30,698 nt of DNA from a virus, in the IMG/VR virus record IMGVR_UViG_3300018017_000011, positions 1 through 30,698 of that record. One strand, 5' to 3'. The position numbers and the translations under genes are program-made. The notes below the pieces were generated by a model, which had not been told where the DNA came from, ran no database searches, and worked only from the letters and a program-made list of their open reading frames with translations. Position 1 is the stretch's first letter. Every line of letters starts with the position of its first letter. This document shows positions 22,401 through 29,048 of the stretch, in pieces.

Positions 22401-25112
22401 AAAGGTCCAAACTACAATTCCGTCGAGCGTGCGGTGACCAAGAGGATGAAGGATAATGAACAGGTCGTCAGTGTGACGGTTGCCCACAAGAAGGATGCAG
22501 CGGCAGCAGCACCAGCAACCCCCGCAGCAGCACCAGCGGCTCCCGCTCCAGCCGCGCCACAACCCATGGCGATCACCCAGCCACCCGGAACGGCTATCGC
22601 TCTCCCGAGTCAACAAGACGATAAAAGACCAATGCGAAAGACGGTTGTACCCGAACTTCCCGGAAAGAAGTGGCACATGACAAGCGGGCTAACGCCCGAG
22701 GAACTTGATCGCAAGCTTGTCCACGTTGTAACGGAATACGATAGGAAACAACAGGGCAAGCGGGGATACAACCCTTATGCATTGCCGCAGTATCTCGCCC
22801 GCGTGCAAGAGGTTCTTGAGGACATTAAGAACGGTGCCAATGTGCGCGAAGCAATTGTAGCGGGGTTTTTGGGCAGGTTGCAGGATGTCTGTTTGAAGGC
22901 TGTGGGCGAAGCTAAGGGGACGGATGACGAAGCTCGGGGTAGCGGGGCATGGTCATATTCGCCCACGAAACAGGGGGCTGAAATGAAAACAGCAAGCATC
23001 CTTGAAGATGCCTTCGAATATTTCATGGAAGGCAAGAAGGACAAGCACTCGGGACTTGGCGCGGTGTTCAACGAGACGTACACCCGCACGGGGCAGGGCG
23101 AATCCAAATACATGGCCGTCAGCAAGCTCATGATGGATTATGAGTATGCCTTCCAGCGTCAAGAAGACGGTTCGTTGAGCGACGAGGACAATCTCCGCGA
23201 GGATGCAGAGAATGCTCTACGTGAGATTATCCAAGATGAAGGTGTTGACGACCCGAACTACAGCGAGAGTGACACACCCGCAAAAGAGATGCTCAAGACT
23301 GAACAGAACACACAAGACATGGAAATGGCGGTTCAGGAGTTGGCGAACACCCACCCATCGACTGAGATTCACGAACGTTGCGAACCCGTGTTCGAGCATG
23401 GTCAGTGGCGGGTTATTTGCGGCCCGTGCGGAGCCATTTGGTCGGTTGTTGATGTTGAGGGAGCACAGGGTAATCAGGGCCTCGACTTGGAAGAGGTGGA
23501 AGTGGGCGACGAGTCGTGCCAAGAAAATTTCCATAAGGGTTCGACCGAGAAGAAGGCATTTGAGCCCGATGCCCAATCGGGCATCCGTGGCTCCAACGAC
23601 GGCGAGTACATTTTTCAGGCGGACATATATTGTGGCAAGTGTGCACAGGAAATCGCGGCGGACATCACTGCCGCTGGGCAGGCTCCAGAAAACCCGCAGG
23701 ATGAAACTTCCTACGACTCCGACGATTTCCCCAAGGGACCGGGCTTCGACGAGGAAAGCGATTCTCCTCAACATTGTGCTGGTTGCCACATTTTCCTTGA
23801 GAACCCACTGACGACGCATGGTCAGGAGTACATGCAGTCGATGGTTGATGAGGCTCTGGCAAAGGGTCGCGGCGAAGAGCCGCACATTAAGGAATGGATG
23901 GACTTCTACGGTTACCATCCCGAGGAGAAGGACATGCAAGAACACGAATCATCCGACGCATCAGACAAGATCAACGCGCTACCACAGCGCGGTAAGCCGA
24001 AGACCCCCGTACAATTGGGGTTGGTTGAAAAATCTGATACGGACCTTCGTCTTGAGGGAATCCCCCTAAGAAGCAGTGAGGAAAAGGAAGCAGCCATGGA
24101 CAACAAGAAAGCAGCGGAACCAACAGGCAAGGTTGACGGAGGCAAGTACGTCACTGTCACCTATGTCAATAACGGCATCGAGTTGAGCCCCACCGAGCAA
24201 CTGAAGCAAGAGCTTGCTCAGGGCGGGCCGCAGGATGCACAGACTTACGCCGACATTTGGGAACTGATGGAGGACTTTTTCACCAACGGCTGGGAGACTA
24301 TTGCTCCCGAGGACATTGGTGCGCTGACTGATGGCGAGATTTTCCAAGACCCTGACGGCAACGTCTATTGGCACGAGCGGTATCAGATCGAGAGTATGCT
24401 CGACGAACTGAAAGCGGGCAACAAGGTGTTCATGGAATACGGCGGCAACATGCATGAAGACGAGGGCGAGATCGCCCCGCCTGCCGAGCATCAGTCTTCC
24501 GTGGAGAAGGAAGCCACGGGCGAGATGAGCCAGTCCGAAGCCGATGATGTCGAGGCATGGCCGATGCACCACGCCATCGCGAAAGCGTTGGGCGGTACGG
24601 TCAAGGCTTTCGACCAGTATCAGGGTCCGTATGTTCTTGTGGGCTCCGAGATTCGTGGGCAGGGCGTCTATGCCCCAGCCATCCCGATGAAGGGCACTGT
24701 CCGTCTGTGGATTCAGTCGGCTGAAGGCGCAGACGGAGCGGAGCTTCAGGTCTACAACGAAGACAATGAGAAGCTCAGCGAGCCGTTCTGGTGGGAAGAC
24801 ACCAACGCAGCGGTCGATGCCGCTATGAGCGTGCTCGATCAGCCTGCCCAACCCGCAGCGAAGGGCAAGAAACAGCCCGCAAAGCGTAAGGGCAGCGAAG
24901 AGAAGCAAGCGGCACCCGGCGACGGTGGGCTCCAACGCGACGTACAGAACCAGTACGAGAACCATCCCGTGGTCGAGATGCTGTGGGACTACATCAAGCG
25001 TGATCCGTCGAACAAGGAGCGCGTACAGACGGCGTGGGGCACCAAGACGAAGCAGGGCTTGGTCTTGAGTGTCGCCCGTGCTCTGAAGGACGCCCCAGTT
25101 TCGGGAGAATAG
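19386..25112 (+). CDS. Giant Cys-rich modular protein, about 1,908 aa
   Basis: Start ATG 19386 (MPNSLPPK) is chosen over a GTG at 19317 because GGTGGG lies just ahead. Residues 10-50 are a small beta domain. Residues about 95-320 are helical with a layout resembling divergent sigma-70-type regions 2 and 4 (IQDEVIYRTVVALL, YLKSTFIYYAKAHAKADAVELM, KISDLTQEWIRRTGLSFDSL). At least nine Cys/His clusters follow: CPHCG...CNKCG, CDGCDRVKANCVC, CAVCG...CMTC, CSTCGKECGSKICDEC, CNCGIT...HKPWC, CCGSIT...HKPDC, CGPCG, YCGKC, HCAGC. Between lie a KTTN/basic segment, an Ala/Pro linker (AAAAPATPAAAPAAPAPAAP) and acidic helices. K-x-A linker motifs occur at about nine places. Three in-frame ATGs have strong ribosome binding sites. 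Function is unrecognised; a virion or injected protein is likely. It may be a fusion of formerly separate genes. Confidence 0.72.
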   Translation: MPNSLPPKLVHSIRAGQIVYGVDGKAYRVSSTLKVAGELAFKLADLQGRPCPTPADFFPIDGTRMHFASILKFAFNKDLTAIVNEMIEQAGLPTDPKMDWSKYLTKVYSAILNSVTTDPDIQDEVIYRTVVALLFERKQKNGKKILENFAEKVKGFAPETQKKPLEEQVSDYLKSTFIYYAKAHAKADAVELMRPEEMSMEQPGEEGETYNILDTEEHATAPSVGQYEGDRDITMFISHFLNWVATKETPKSAPNYAALLKIYWDQAQQSERGDVKISDLTQEWIRRTGLSFDSLKQYRDKLGSLIRDFVYENKAQLGNSYKLVDLLQHMFPPPPKAKARPAKASSAKPKCPHCGSGDYGLMPTDFETAKCNKCGKNWNHGIVEGINDPKTAAPQTSMDIHPPASERADYCDGCDRVKANCVCDDKTAALDPDDEYYGYKCAVCGDENFARTPGGSLVCMTCHPPKRSALGQCSCEWPECPLGHPAAGCMNPAAHKVEIYGTKTRLCQPCLSATIEYISLEQGGGDPGDEVKVLSSEDDNPPAPDSPTKCSTCGKECGSKICDECRAHYTKTSALVQPSVAFMNEHGIVTDFGQAQDMIQDGKVAGSIPRYGVWQSKPGVKGGRPQVVKTTNDLEEAKQFLGEKTASKYGDKIKKMEARRGETIEKTLKRADGEVTEKSVEKPTLQKIPNDGGFTPIAGIEKEGMLGHDFYDERTGETGIRPQITPGDTGRLPHGRTQGSEKPSCNCGITPWDSGIHKPWCNVNQHPREEHDLTAADIERDPQLETNENFDVKPDPLLETGPTYQNYGYAPAKGSERGRGETDHYDSNVEVLKKYEYAPFSGKAGKKQYWKSPIGTVVTLSPDGRWKHSDGTEGTLSGDLDNHLLKYHHKVVPRMGSELSGRSGGPDDVRGAGDLWREEFYQEGGSAMAPRIATSVKVLPCCGSITNHHKPDCKVYNQNFTDTLKKLYPEKFKKGDTIVSTTKTASDQWKVTIRDPKGKERYEQVKGPNYNSVERAVTKRMKDNEQVVSVTVAHKKDAAAAAPATPAAAPAAPAPAAPQPMAITQPPGTAIALPSQQDDKRPMRKTVVPELPGKKWHMTSGLTPEELDRKLVHVVTEYDRKQQGKRGYNPYALPQYLARVQEVLEDIKNGANVREAIVAGFLGRLQDVCLKAVGEAKGTDDEARGSGAWSYSPTKQGAEMKTASILEDAFEYFMEGKKDKHSGLGAVFNETYTRTGQGESKYMAVSKLMMDYEYAFQRQEDGSLSDEDNLREDAENALREIIQDEGVDDPNYSESDTPAKEMLKTEQNTQDMEMAVQELANTHPSTEIHERCEPVFEHGQWRVICGPCGAIWSVVDVEGAQGNQGLDLEEVEVGDESCQENFHKGSTEKKAFEPDAQSGIRGSNDGEYIFQADIYCGKCAQEIAADITAAGQAPENPQDETSYDSDDFPKGPGFDEESDSPQHCAGCHIFLENPLTTHGQEYMQSMVDEALAKGRGEEPHIKEWMDFYGYHPEEKDMQEHESSDASDKINALPQRGKPKTPVQLGLVEKSDTDLRLEGIPLRSSEEKEAAMDNKKAAEPTGKVDGGKYVTVTYVNNGIELSPTEQLKQELAQGGPQDAQTYADIWELMEDFFTNGWETIAPEDIGALTDGEIFQDPDGNVYWHERYQIESMLDELKAGNKVFMEYGGNMHEDEGEIAPPAEHQSSVEKEATGEMSQSEADDVEAWPMHHAIAKALGGTVKAFDQYQGPYVLVGSEIRGQGVYAPAIPMKGTVRLWIQSAEGADGAELQVYNEDNEKLSEPFWWEDTNAAVDAAMSVLDQPAQPAAKGKKQPAKRKGSEEKQAAPGDGGLQRDVQNQYENHPVVEMLWDYIKRDPSNKERVQTAWGTKTKQGLVLSVARALKDAPVSGE
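22153..22169 (+). promoter_or_regulatory. Internal ribosome binding site and in-frame ATG 22167 in the giant gene
   Basis: AGGGAGG (22153-22159) lies 7 bases before ATG 22167, in frame. Product from here would begin MAPRIATSVKVLPCC, close to a Cys cluster. This is the best internal initiation site in the gene. Confidence 0.5.
22972..22985 (+). promoter_or_regulatory. Internal ribosome binding site and in-frame ATG 22983 in the giant gene
   Basis: GGGGG about 6 bases before ATG 22983, in frame; the product would begin MKTASILEDAFEYF. The KTAS motif stands directly at the new N-terminus. Confidence 0.4.
24084..24098 (+). promoter_or_regulatory. Internal ribosome binding site and in-frame ATG 24096 in the giant gene
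   Basis: AAGGAAG (24084-24090) lies 5 bases before ATG 24096, in frame; the product would begin MDNKKAAEPTG. The preceding residues are EEKEAA, so a K-x-A motif ends exactly where the new start begins. Confidence 0.45.
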
Positions 25113-25114
25113 TC

Positions 25115-25576
25115 ATGGAATTGAAGGAGAAACCGTGTCTCCAATGCGGAGAAGCGGACAAAAGCAAATTTAACAAAAGAACCTCAGGCTCCGAGGGGTT
25201 GCAATCATATTGCAAAGCTTGTCAAGCCCTTCAGAGAGTGACGGACCCGACTAAACTGAGGATGTACCACCAGACGTACATAGCAAAATTCGGAACCACC
25301 AAACGAGCACGACTTGGCGTTACGACAGAAGATTTTGCTCGAATGATTGAAGAACAACATGGGCTTTGCGCCCTGTGTTTTAAGCCGCTGATTTTTGTTA
25401 AAGGCCCCGCTGGGCCTGCTTTAGATCACGATCATGAGACTCAAAAGGTTCGTGGAGTAGTACATGCGTCGTGTAACAAGGCGATTGGATTTCTCGGGGA
25501 CGATCCCGTGATGGCTCGATTAGCCGCAGAATACTTGGAAAAACACGCCTACCAAACATCTATTGTAGGGGTATAA
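25115..25576 (+). CDS. Endonuclease VII-like HNH nuclease
   Basis: A 153-residue protein from ATG 25115, 2 bases after the giant gene's stop, with GGGAGA overlapping that stop. It has an N-terminal zinc site, CLQCGEADKSKF...QSYCKACQ (about 8-36), and the recombination endonuclease VII core: CALCFKPLIF, then ALDHDHETQKVRGVVHASCNKAIGFLGDDP (about 85-135), in which DHDHE and the C-N pair are the HNH active residues. The family includes T4 gp49, which resolves branched DNA before packaging; many other members are mobile. Its position, free-standing between two virion-type genes in a region with many homing genes, leaves both roles open. The gene is AT-richer than its neighbours, which favours later insertion. 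Confidence 0.85.
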   Translation: MELKEKPCLQCGEADKSKFNKRTSGSEGLQSYCKACQALQRVTDPTKLRMYHQTYIAKFGTTKRARLGVTTEDFARMIEEQHGLCALCFKPLIFVKGPAGPALDHDHETQKVRGVVHASCNKAIGFLGDDPVMARLAAEYLEKHAYQTSIVGV

Positions 25577-25590
25577 GAGAGGGAAACACC

Positions 25591-26589
25591 ATGGCAAACG
25601 TGAAGAAAGCAAACCGTGAGGAAGTTCGCAAGGCTATCTTAGCCCGCCGCGAAGCCCGCAAGCAGGAAAAGACCGCCAAATACGCGAAAATGCGTGAGAC
25701 CGCGAAGGCCCCAGCGAAGTTCGCCAAGGTCCTCGATGACCTCGTAGCGAAGACCGCACGCCAAGCCTATAGCATGGAAGCCCTCCGCGAGAACCTCGGA
25801 CTGGTCAGAATTGCCAAGGAAGCTCCCACCAAGGCCCGCATCGCCGCCGCCAAGAACTACGGCAAGGGATTCATCCGTGTCGCCGAAGAGCAGCCCGATG
25901 TGCTGGCAGACGCCCTCAAAGAAGCCTACAAGGGCTTGGATGAGCAGGCAGCCGCCATGGAAATCGCCGCTGAAGCTTTGGGCATCGACCTCGGGGCAAC
26001 CCCAGTCGAGAAGGCATTCTCCGAAGAAGGCAAGCACGAAATTGAAGACGGTGAAGCAAAGGGCGAGGAAGAGTTGGTTGTGGTAGACGCCGACAAGGAC
26101 GCTCCGAAGGAAGGTCCGTTTGCCGAGGCAAAGGAAGAAGCCGAAGGCAAGGAAGAGCCCGACTTTGAGTCAGAAGAAGAGCCCGAGGGAGAGAAGGAAG
26201 CTGCTTCTGGTTCCGACGCTTTCAGTACCGACCGTGGCAAAGACGGGGCACCGAAGCCTCCGCAGAAGACTCAGGCTCCGCAAGCTCAGGGTCAGTCCGA
26301 TGGCAACAAGATAGGCGCACAGGGGAAGTCCGCCGCGATGAGCAAGAAAGACTTCATCGCCTTGGCTGACGCGATCAAGAACATGAGCGTTGGACCCGAA
26401 GAGAAACGCAACATCGCCGAGGGCCTGTGCAGCACGCTCCGCGCATCCAACCCACGTTTCATGAAGGATCGTTTCATGGGATACGTGATGGGCGAGAATG
26501 GTCCGGGCGGCGGTGCAGTAAAGCCGATTGGACAGCCACGCAAGCCACGTCCTGCCCCAGTGACGACTGCCCCCGCCGAAGGCATCTAA
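25591..26589 (+). CDS. Charged helical virion-type protein, 332 aa
   Basis: Not recognised. ATG is preceded by GAGAGGGAAAC. Residues 1-140 are helical and basic, with repeated Ala/Lys/Arg helices (RREARKQEKTAKYAKMRETAK, ARQAYSMEALRENL, KNYGKGFIRVAEEQPDVLADALKE). Residues 145-245 are acidic, repetitive and probably disordered (EEGKHEIEDGEAKGEEELVVV, KEEPDFESEEEPEGEKEAASG). The C-terminal part has a short helical domain (SKKDFIALADAIKNMSVGPEEKRNIAEGL) and a Pro/Arg tail. K-x-A motifs are at QEKTAK and GEKEAAS. Its character is like an internal head or core protein; such proteins in other phages are trimmed by the head protease. No catalytic motif is present. The next gene starts directly after its stop. 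Confidence 0.6.
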   Translation: MANVKKANREEVRKAILARREARKQEKTAKYAKMRETAKAPAKFAKVLDDLVAKTARQAYSMEALRENLGLVRIAKEAPTKARIAAAKNYGKGFIRVAEEQPDVLADALKEAYKGLDEQAAAMEIAAEALGIDLGATPVEKAFSEEGKHEIEDGEAKGEEELVVVDADKDAPKEGPFAEAKEEAEGKEEPDFESEEEPEGEKEAASGSDAFSTDRGKDGAPKPPQKTQAPQAQGQSDGNKIGAQGKSAAMSKKDFIALADAIKNMSVGPEEKRNIAEGLCSTLRASNPRFMKDRFMGYVMGENGPGGGAVKPIGQPRKPRPAPVTTAPAEGI

Positions 26590-26829
26590 ATGTTCTTCGT
26601 CTTCACAGGTGAAGAATATTACCCGGGAGGCGGCTGGGAGGATTTCCAAGGCACTGCCGCTACCATCGAGGAAGCTCGTGGCGTGGTAGAGTCTGTGATG
26701 GGCAACGACGAGTGGTATCAGATCGTGGATGCCGACTCCCTGAAGATGGTCGAACAGGGCTCCATCAAGGATGTAACCACGTATGACCCATACGAAGAGA
26801 AGCGCCAATCCGTCCCCCGTACCCTCTGA
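26590..26829 (+). CDS. Small unidentified acidic protein, 79 aa
   Basis: ATG starts directly after the previous stop (TAA ATG) with GAAGG just ahead. The protein is compact and acidic, with a beta-alpha-beta feel: MFFVFTGEEYYPGGGWEDF, AATIEEARGVVESVMGNDEW, YQIVDADSLKMVEQG. No Cys, metal site or membrane span is present. The last part overlaps the start of the next gene if that starts at 26783. I do not recognise a family; a small accessory or regulatory protein is possible. Confidence 0.6.
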   Translation: MFFVFTGEEYYPGGGWEDFQGTAATIEEARGVVESVMGNDEWYQIVDADSLKMVEQGSIKDVTTYDPYEEKRQSVPRTL

Positions 26830-27172
26830 GCCGCTGCCTGTGCCCACTCCCGCCGCTCCCGTGGTAGAGGAAAAGATTGGATTCTTGCACAAAGTCGTCA
26901 GATTCATTGCACGCGCATTCTCCGAAAATGGAGAACCCAGCAGCGCCCGTATCCTATCAGGATGGCTGAGTGTAAGCAGCATGGCCTTGATTTGGTTCAT
27001 AGTGCGGCACGCCTTCTACACTGATAATCAAGAAAAACTTATGACGTGGGTCGGTGGGCTTCCCGCCATCATCTATGCGCTGGCGGCGTTCGCTATCAGT
27101 CCGTTTGGTCTGGCGAAGATCAGCAGCATTTGGAACAAGGATAAGGACAAGGACGGCGAAGGTAAGGGATGA
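26783..27172 (+). CDS. Two-span membrane protein, possible holin
   Basis: A 129-residue frame from ATG 26783, overlapping the previous gene by 47 bases; an in-frame GTG at 26840 would give a shorter protein that removes most of the overlap, and the true start is uncertain. A Pro-rich front (PSPVPSEPLPVPTPAAPVV) is followed by an amphipathic helix (FLHKVVRFIARAF), two hydrophobic segments (WLSVSSMALIWFIVRHAFY, about 60-78, and WVGGLPAIIYALAAFAISPFGL, about 89-110), and a charged Lys/Asp/Glu tail (KDKDKDGEGK). Two spans plus a charged C-terminal tail is a common holin form, but no endolysin gene is in view, so the lysis role is inferred. It overlaps the next gene by ATGA. Confidence 0.6.
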   Translation: MTHTKRSANPSPVPSEPLPVPTPAAPVVEEKIGFLHKVVRFIARAFSENGEPSSARILSGWLSVSSMALIWFIVRHAFYTDNQEKLMTWVGGLPAIIYALAAFAISPFGLAKISSIWNKDKDKDGEGKG

Positions 27173-27513
27173 AGAAGTATTTCAGCAGCGTGGTCTTCTG
27201 GTGCTGGGCGTGGTACATACTAGCGCACGTCGCCGACATGCTCACATCACTCAGGCGTTGGGGTTGCTTCGAGTTGAACCCCTATTTTCGTGACGCTTCT
27301 CACCGTTTTGTCGCACTGCATGGGCTAATCGGCAAGTCAACACTCACCCTTGCGCTGGCAGGCGTGAGCTACCTTGCCTACCGCCTCGTTGCTCCACTGG
27401 ATAAACGATGGGCCACTCTCCTAGCCAGCGTCCTCCCGCTCTGGTACGGATGGCTTATTTGGCGAGTCGTGGACAGCAACCTGTTCGTCATCCTCCGCTG
27501 GGTTAATCCGTAG
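27169..27513 (+). CDS. Membrane protein with about three spans
   Basis: A 114-residue protein whose ATG overlaps the previous TGA (ATGA), with AAGGTAAGG ahead, so the two are coupled. Hydrophobic segments: VVFWCWAWYILAHVADML (about 8-25), a weaker TLTLALAGVSYLAYRLVA (about 58-75), and WATLLASVLPLWYGWLIW (about 81-98). Loops are Arg/Lys-containing. A lysis accessory or membrane-remodelling role beside the possible holin is conceivable. The -10 box of the next promoter starts directly after this gene's stop, so it is the last gene of the long rightward operon. Confidence 0.6.
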   Translation: MKKYFSSVVFWCWAWYILAHVADMLTSLRRWGCFELNPYFRDASHRFVALHGLIGKSTLTLALAGVSYLAYRLVAPLDKRWATLLASVLPLWYGWLIWRVVDSNLFVILRWVNP

Positions 27514-27537
27514 TATAATAGTCTTTCAGACTCTTTT
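27514..27537 (+). promoter_or_regulatory. TATAAT promoter with short downstream hairpin
   Basis: TATAAT at 27514-27519 directly follows the TAG stop of the membrane protein gene. No clear -35 box. Downstream AGTCT-TTC-AGACT with CTTTT forms a weak hairpin and T-run (about 27519-27537) that may act as an attenuator or terminator. It opens the segment of small promoter-separated genes. Confidence 0.5.
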
Positions 27538-27553
27538 ATAGGGGATGATGCTT

Positions 27554-28303
27554 ATGCATGGGACTGGCGATGTTCTCGACGATCTGCTTAAAGTTGCCGG
27601 GACAGTAAAGAAGGTAGCCGTCAGTGTAGGCGATGAAGTCCGTGGCCGCTTACCCGGCGGTTCCATGGTTCGCGGAATCCTCAAAGAAATTCAAGGCGAC
27701 AAAGCAGTCATTCAACCGGAACGCGGCAATCCACGAACAGTAGACTTCAGCACTGTACAATCCACCGACGAGCTTGCAAACGCTCAAGTCGTAAACCAAA
27801 GACAACTCCGCGAAGACATGGCCCGCCCACAATACAATGCGGAAGAAACAGCCATCCACCAAGAGCTTATCCAGCGTGGCGTACAAGGCGCGACCGTCTC
27901 CGAGATCGCTACGGCTACCGGGGTACGTGCTAACGAAGCGACCATTACGCGGGCGATCAGGCAGTTAAGGGAGGACCCCGCTTATGAATTGCTGCCAGTA
28001 GGTACGGATGCCGATGGTAGCTCACGTTATTTTGTGTTCCCCGCAGGACAGGTGCCAGCGGGATTCGCGCCTCCGCGACTAGGGAGAGGGATCAATGAAG
28101 TAAGTGAGTCGCTTTTGATGAACTGGTTGTCGCAGAATCCCGGTCAATGGACGGTAGACGAAGCGTCGGCTGGGTTGGGACTACCGAATAAAGGGGAATC
28201 GATCAGTGCTCTTGTGCGTGCCAAACTCGGGCCCGAAGGCAAGGTCAACGTCCACAAGAATGAGCGCGGACGCGATTTGAAGATCAGCTTCAACCATCTC
28301 TAA
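27554..28303 (+). CDS. Winged-helix-like DNA-binding protein, tandem paralogue A
   Basis: About 249 residues from ATG 27554; ATGs at 27545 and 27548 are in frame, but 27554 gives good spacing from GGGG and aligns with paralogue B (MHGTGDVL against MLETGNVL). Domain 1 (about 20-65) is a small beta barrel of KOW/SH3 type: VGDEVRGRLPGGSMVRGILKEIQGDKAVI. A linker (NQRQLREDMARP) is nearly identical in B. Domain 2 (about 95-160) is winged-helix-like: GATVSEIATATGVRANEATITRAIRQLRED, then RYFVF as the wing. Domain 3 (about 185-249) is a second such unit: LLMNWLSQNPGQWTVDEASAGLGL ... ISALVRAKL. Two DNA-binding units with a beta barrel suggest a transcription regulator; the family is not recognised. 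It has its own TATAAT promoter. Confidence 0.62.
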   Translation: MHGTGDVLDDLLKVAGTVKKVAVSVGDEVRGRLPGGSMVRGILKEIQGDKAVIQPERGNPRTVDFSTVQSTDELANAQVVNQRQLREDMARPQYNAEETAIHQELIQRGVQGATVSEIATATGVRANEATITRAIRQLREDPAYELLPVGTDADGSSRYFVFPAGQVPAGFAPPRLGRGINEVSESLLMNWLSQNPGQWTVDEASAGLGLPNKGESISALVRAKLGPEGKVNVHKNERGRDLKISFNHL

Positions 28304-28319
28304 AATATTCCTCAAAAAA

Positions 28320-28351
28320 CCTACCCAAAATGGTTAAAACAAAGGTATAAT
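28320..28351 (+). promoter_or_regulatory. Promoter of paralogue B with upstream CCTACCC box
   Basis: CCTACCC (28320-28326), 19-base spacer, TATAAT (28346-28351), then AGCCTTCAGGGGGC before ATG 28371. The same box-spacer-hexamer layout occurs at 29897 and 30402. No standard -35 TTGACA is present. Confidence 0.65.
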
Positions 28352-28370
28352 AGCCTTCAGGGGGCGCTTA

Positions 28371-29048
28371 ATGCTTGAAACAGGCAATGTCCTTGTAGGC
28401 GAAGAGGTTCGTGGCCGACTTCCTAATAGTGGTTCGATGGTTCATGGGGACCTCGAAGAAATTCAGGGTGATAAAGCAATCATCAGGGACAAGCGTGGCA
28501 AACTATGGACGGTGGACCTCAACACCGTACACCCCACCGACGAACTTGCGGAAGCCAAAGCAGTAAATCAAAGACAATTACGGGAAGACATGGCTCGCCC
28601 GCCCTACCATTTGACCCCAGAGCAAGAAAACATCCAGCAAACGCTTCTGTTGTTGGGAAACGCCACGATTGAAGAATTGATGGATGTAACCGACACCAAA
28701 TACACCGAAGAGACTGTTGCGGTCGTCGTGAGAAAGATGCGGGAAGACGGTCATGTCGTCGATCAACGGAGAGATGAGAGTGGGAGTTCCCGTTACTACG
28801 TTGACCAGCCACTCGGCACCATACCCGACGACGCAGGTCAAGGCATCAACGTGGCCCGCAGGGATGAAATCGTTGCATGGCTGAGAGCGAACCCCGATTG
28901 GCACAACGATGCGGAAATCGCCGCTGGGTTGGGGTTGAATCGAAACGCCTCTACATCTATCGCTAGGACGACACGGACCCTCGCGATAGAGGGTATACTG
29001 GAAAAACGCCTACTCGAAAATCGGCGTCAGGTGCGAATCCGCCGTTAG
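28371..29048 (+). CDS. Winged-helix-like DNA-binding protein, tandem paralogue B
   Basis: A 225-residue protein from ATG 28371, 7 bases after GGGGG. Same order as paralogue A: the beta-barrel domain (VGEEVRGRLPNSGSMVHGDLEEIQGDKAIIRD, about 9-40), the shared linker (NQRQLREDMARP), a winged-helix-like unit (NATIEELMDVTDTKYTEETVAVVVRKMREDGHV, with SSRYYV as wing), and a second unit (RRDEIVAWLRANPDWHNDAEIAAGLGL, then TTRTLAIEGILEKRLLENRRQVRIRR). The N-terminal domain and linker are far more alike between A and B than the C-terminal units, which fits duplication with divergence of DNA recognition. Its stop codon overlaps that of the convergent methyltransferase gene. Confidence 0.62.
   Translation: MLETGNVLVGEEVRGRLPNSGSMVHGDLEEIQGDKAIIRDKRGKLWTVDLNTVHPTDELAEAKAVNQRQLREDMARPPYHLTPEQENIQQTLLLLGNATIEELMDVTDTKYTEETVAVVVRKMREDGHVVDQRRDESGSSRYYVDQPLGTIPDDAGQGINVARRDEIVAWLRANPDWHNDAEIAAGLGLNRNASTSIARTTRTLAIEGILEKRLLENRRQVRIRR

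Noticed and set aside
24066-24965. Long open frame of 299 codons on the minus strand inside the giant gene
   Set aside because: It lies wholly antisense to a well-supported gene, has no ribosome binding site, and its composition follows the codon pattern of the plus strand. The same holds for the antisense frames at 8960-9751, 2219-2929, 19482-20333 and 26170-27000.
27420-27426. A further CCTAGCC box as a fourth promoter
   Set aside because: It lies inside the membrane protein gene and no TATAAT-like hexamer occurs 19 bases downstream.
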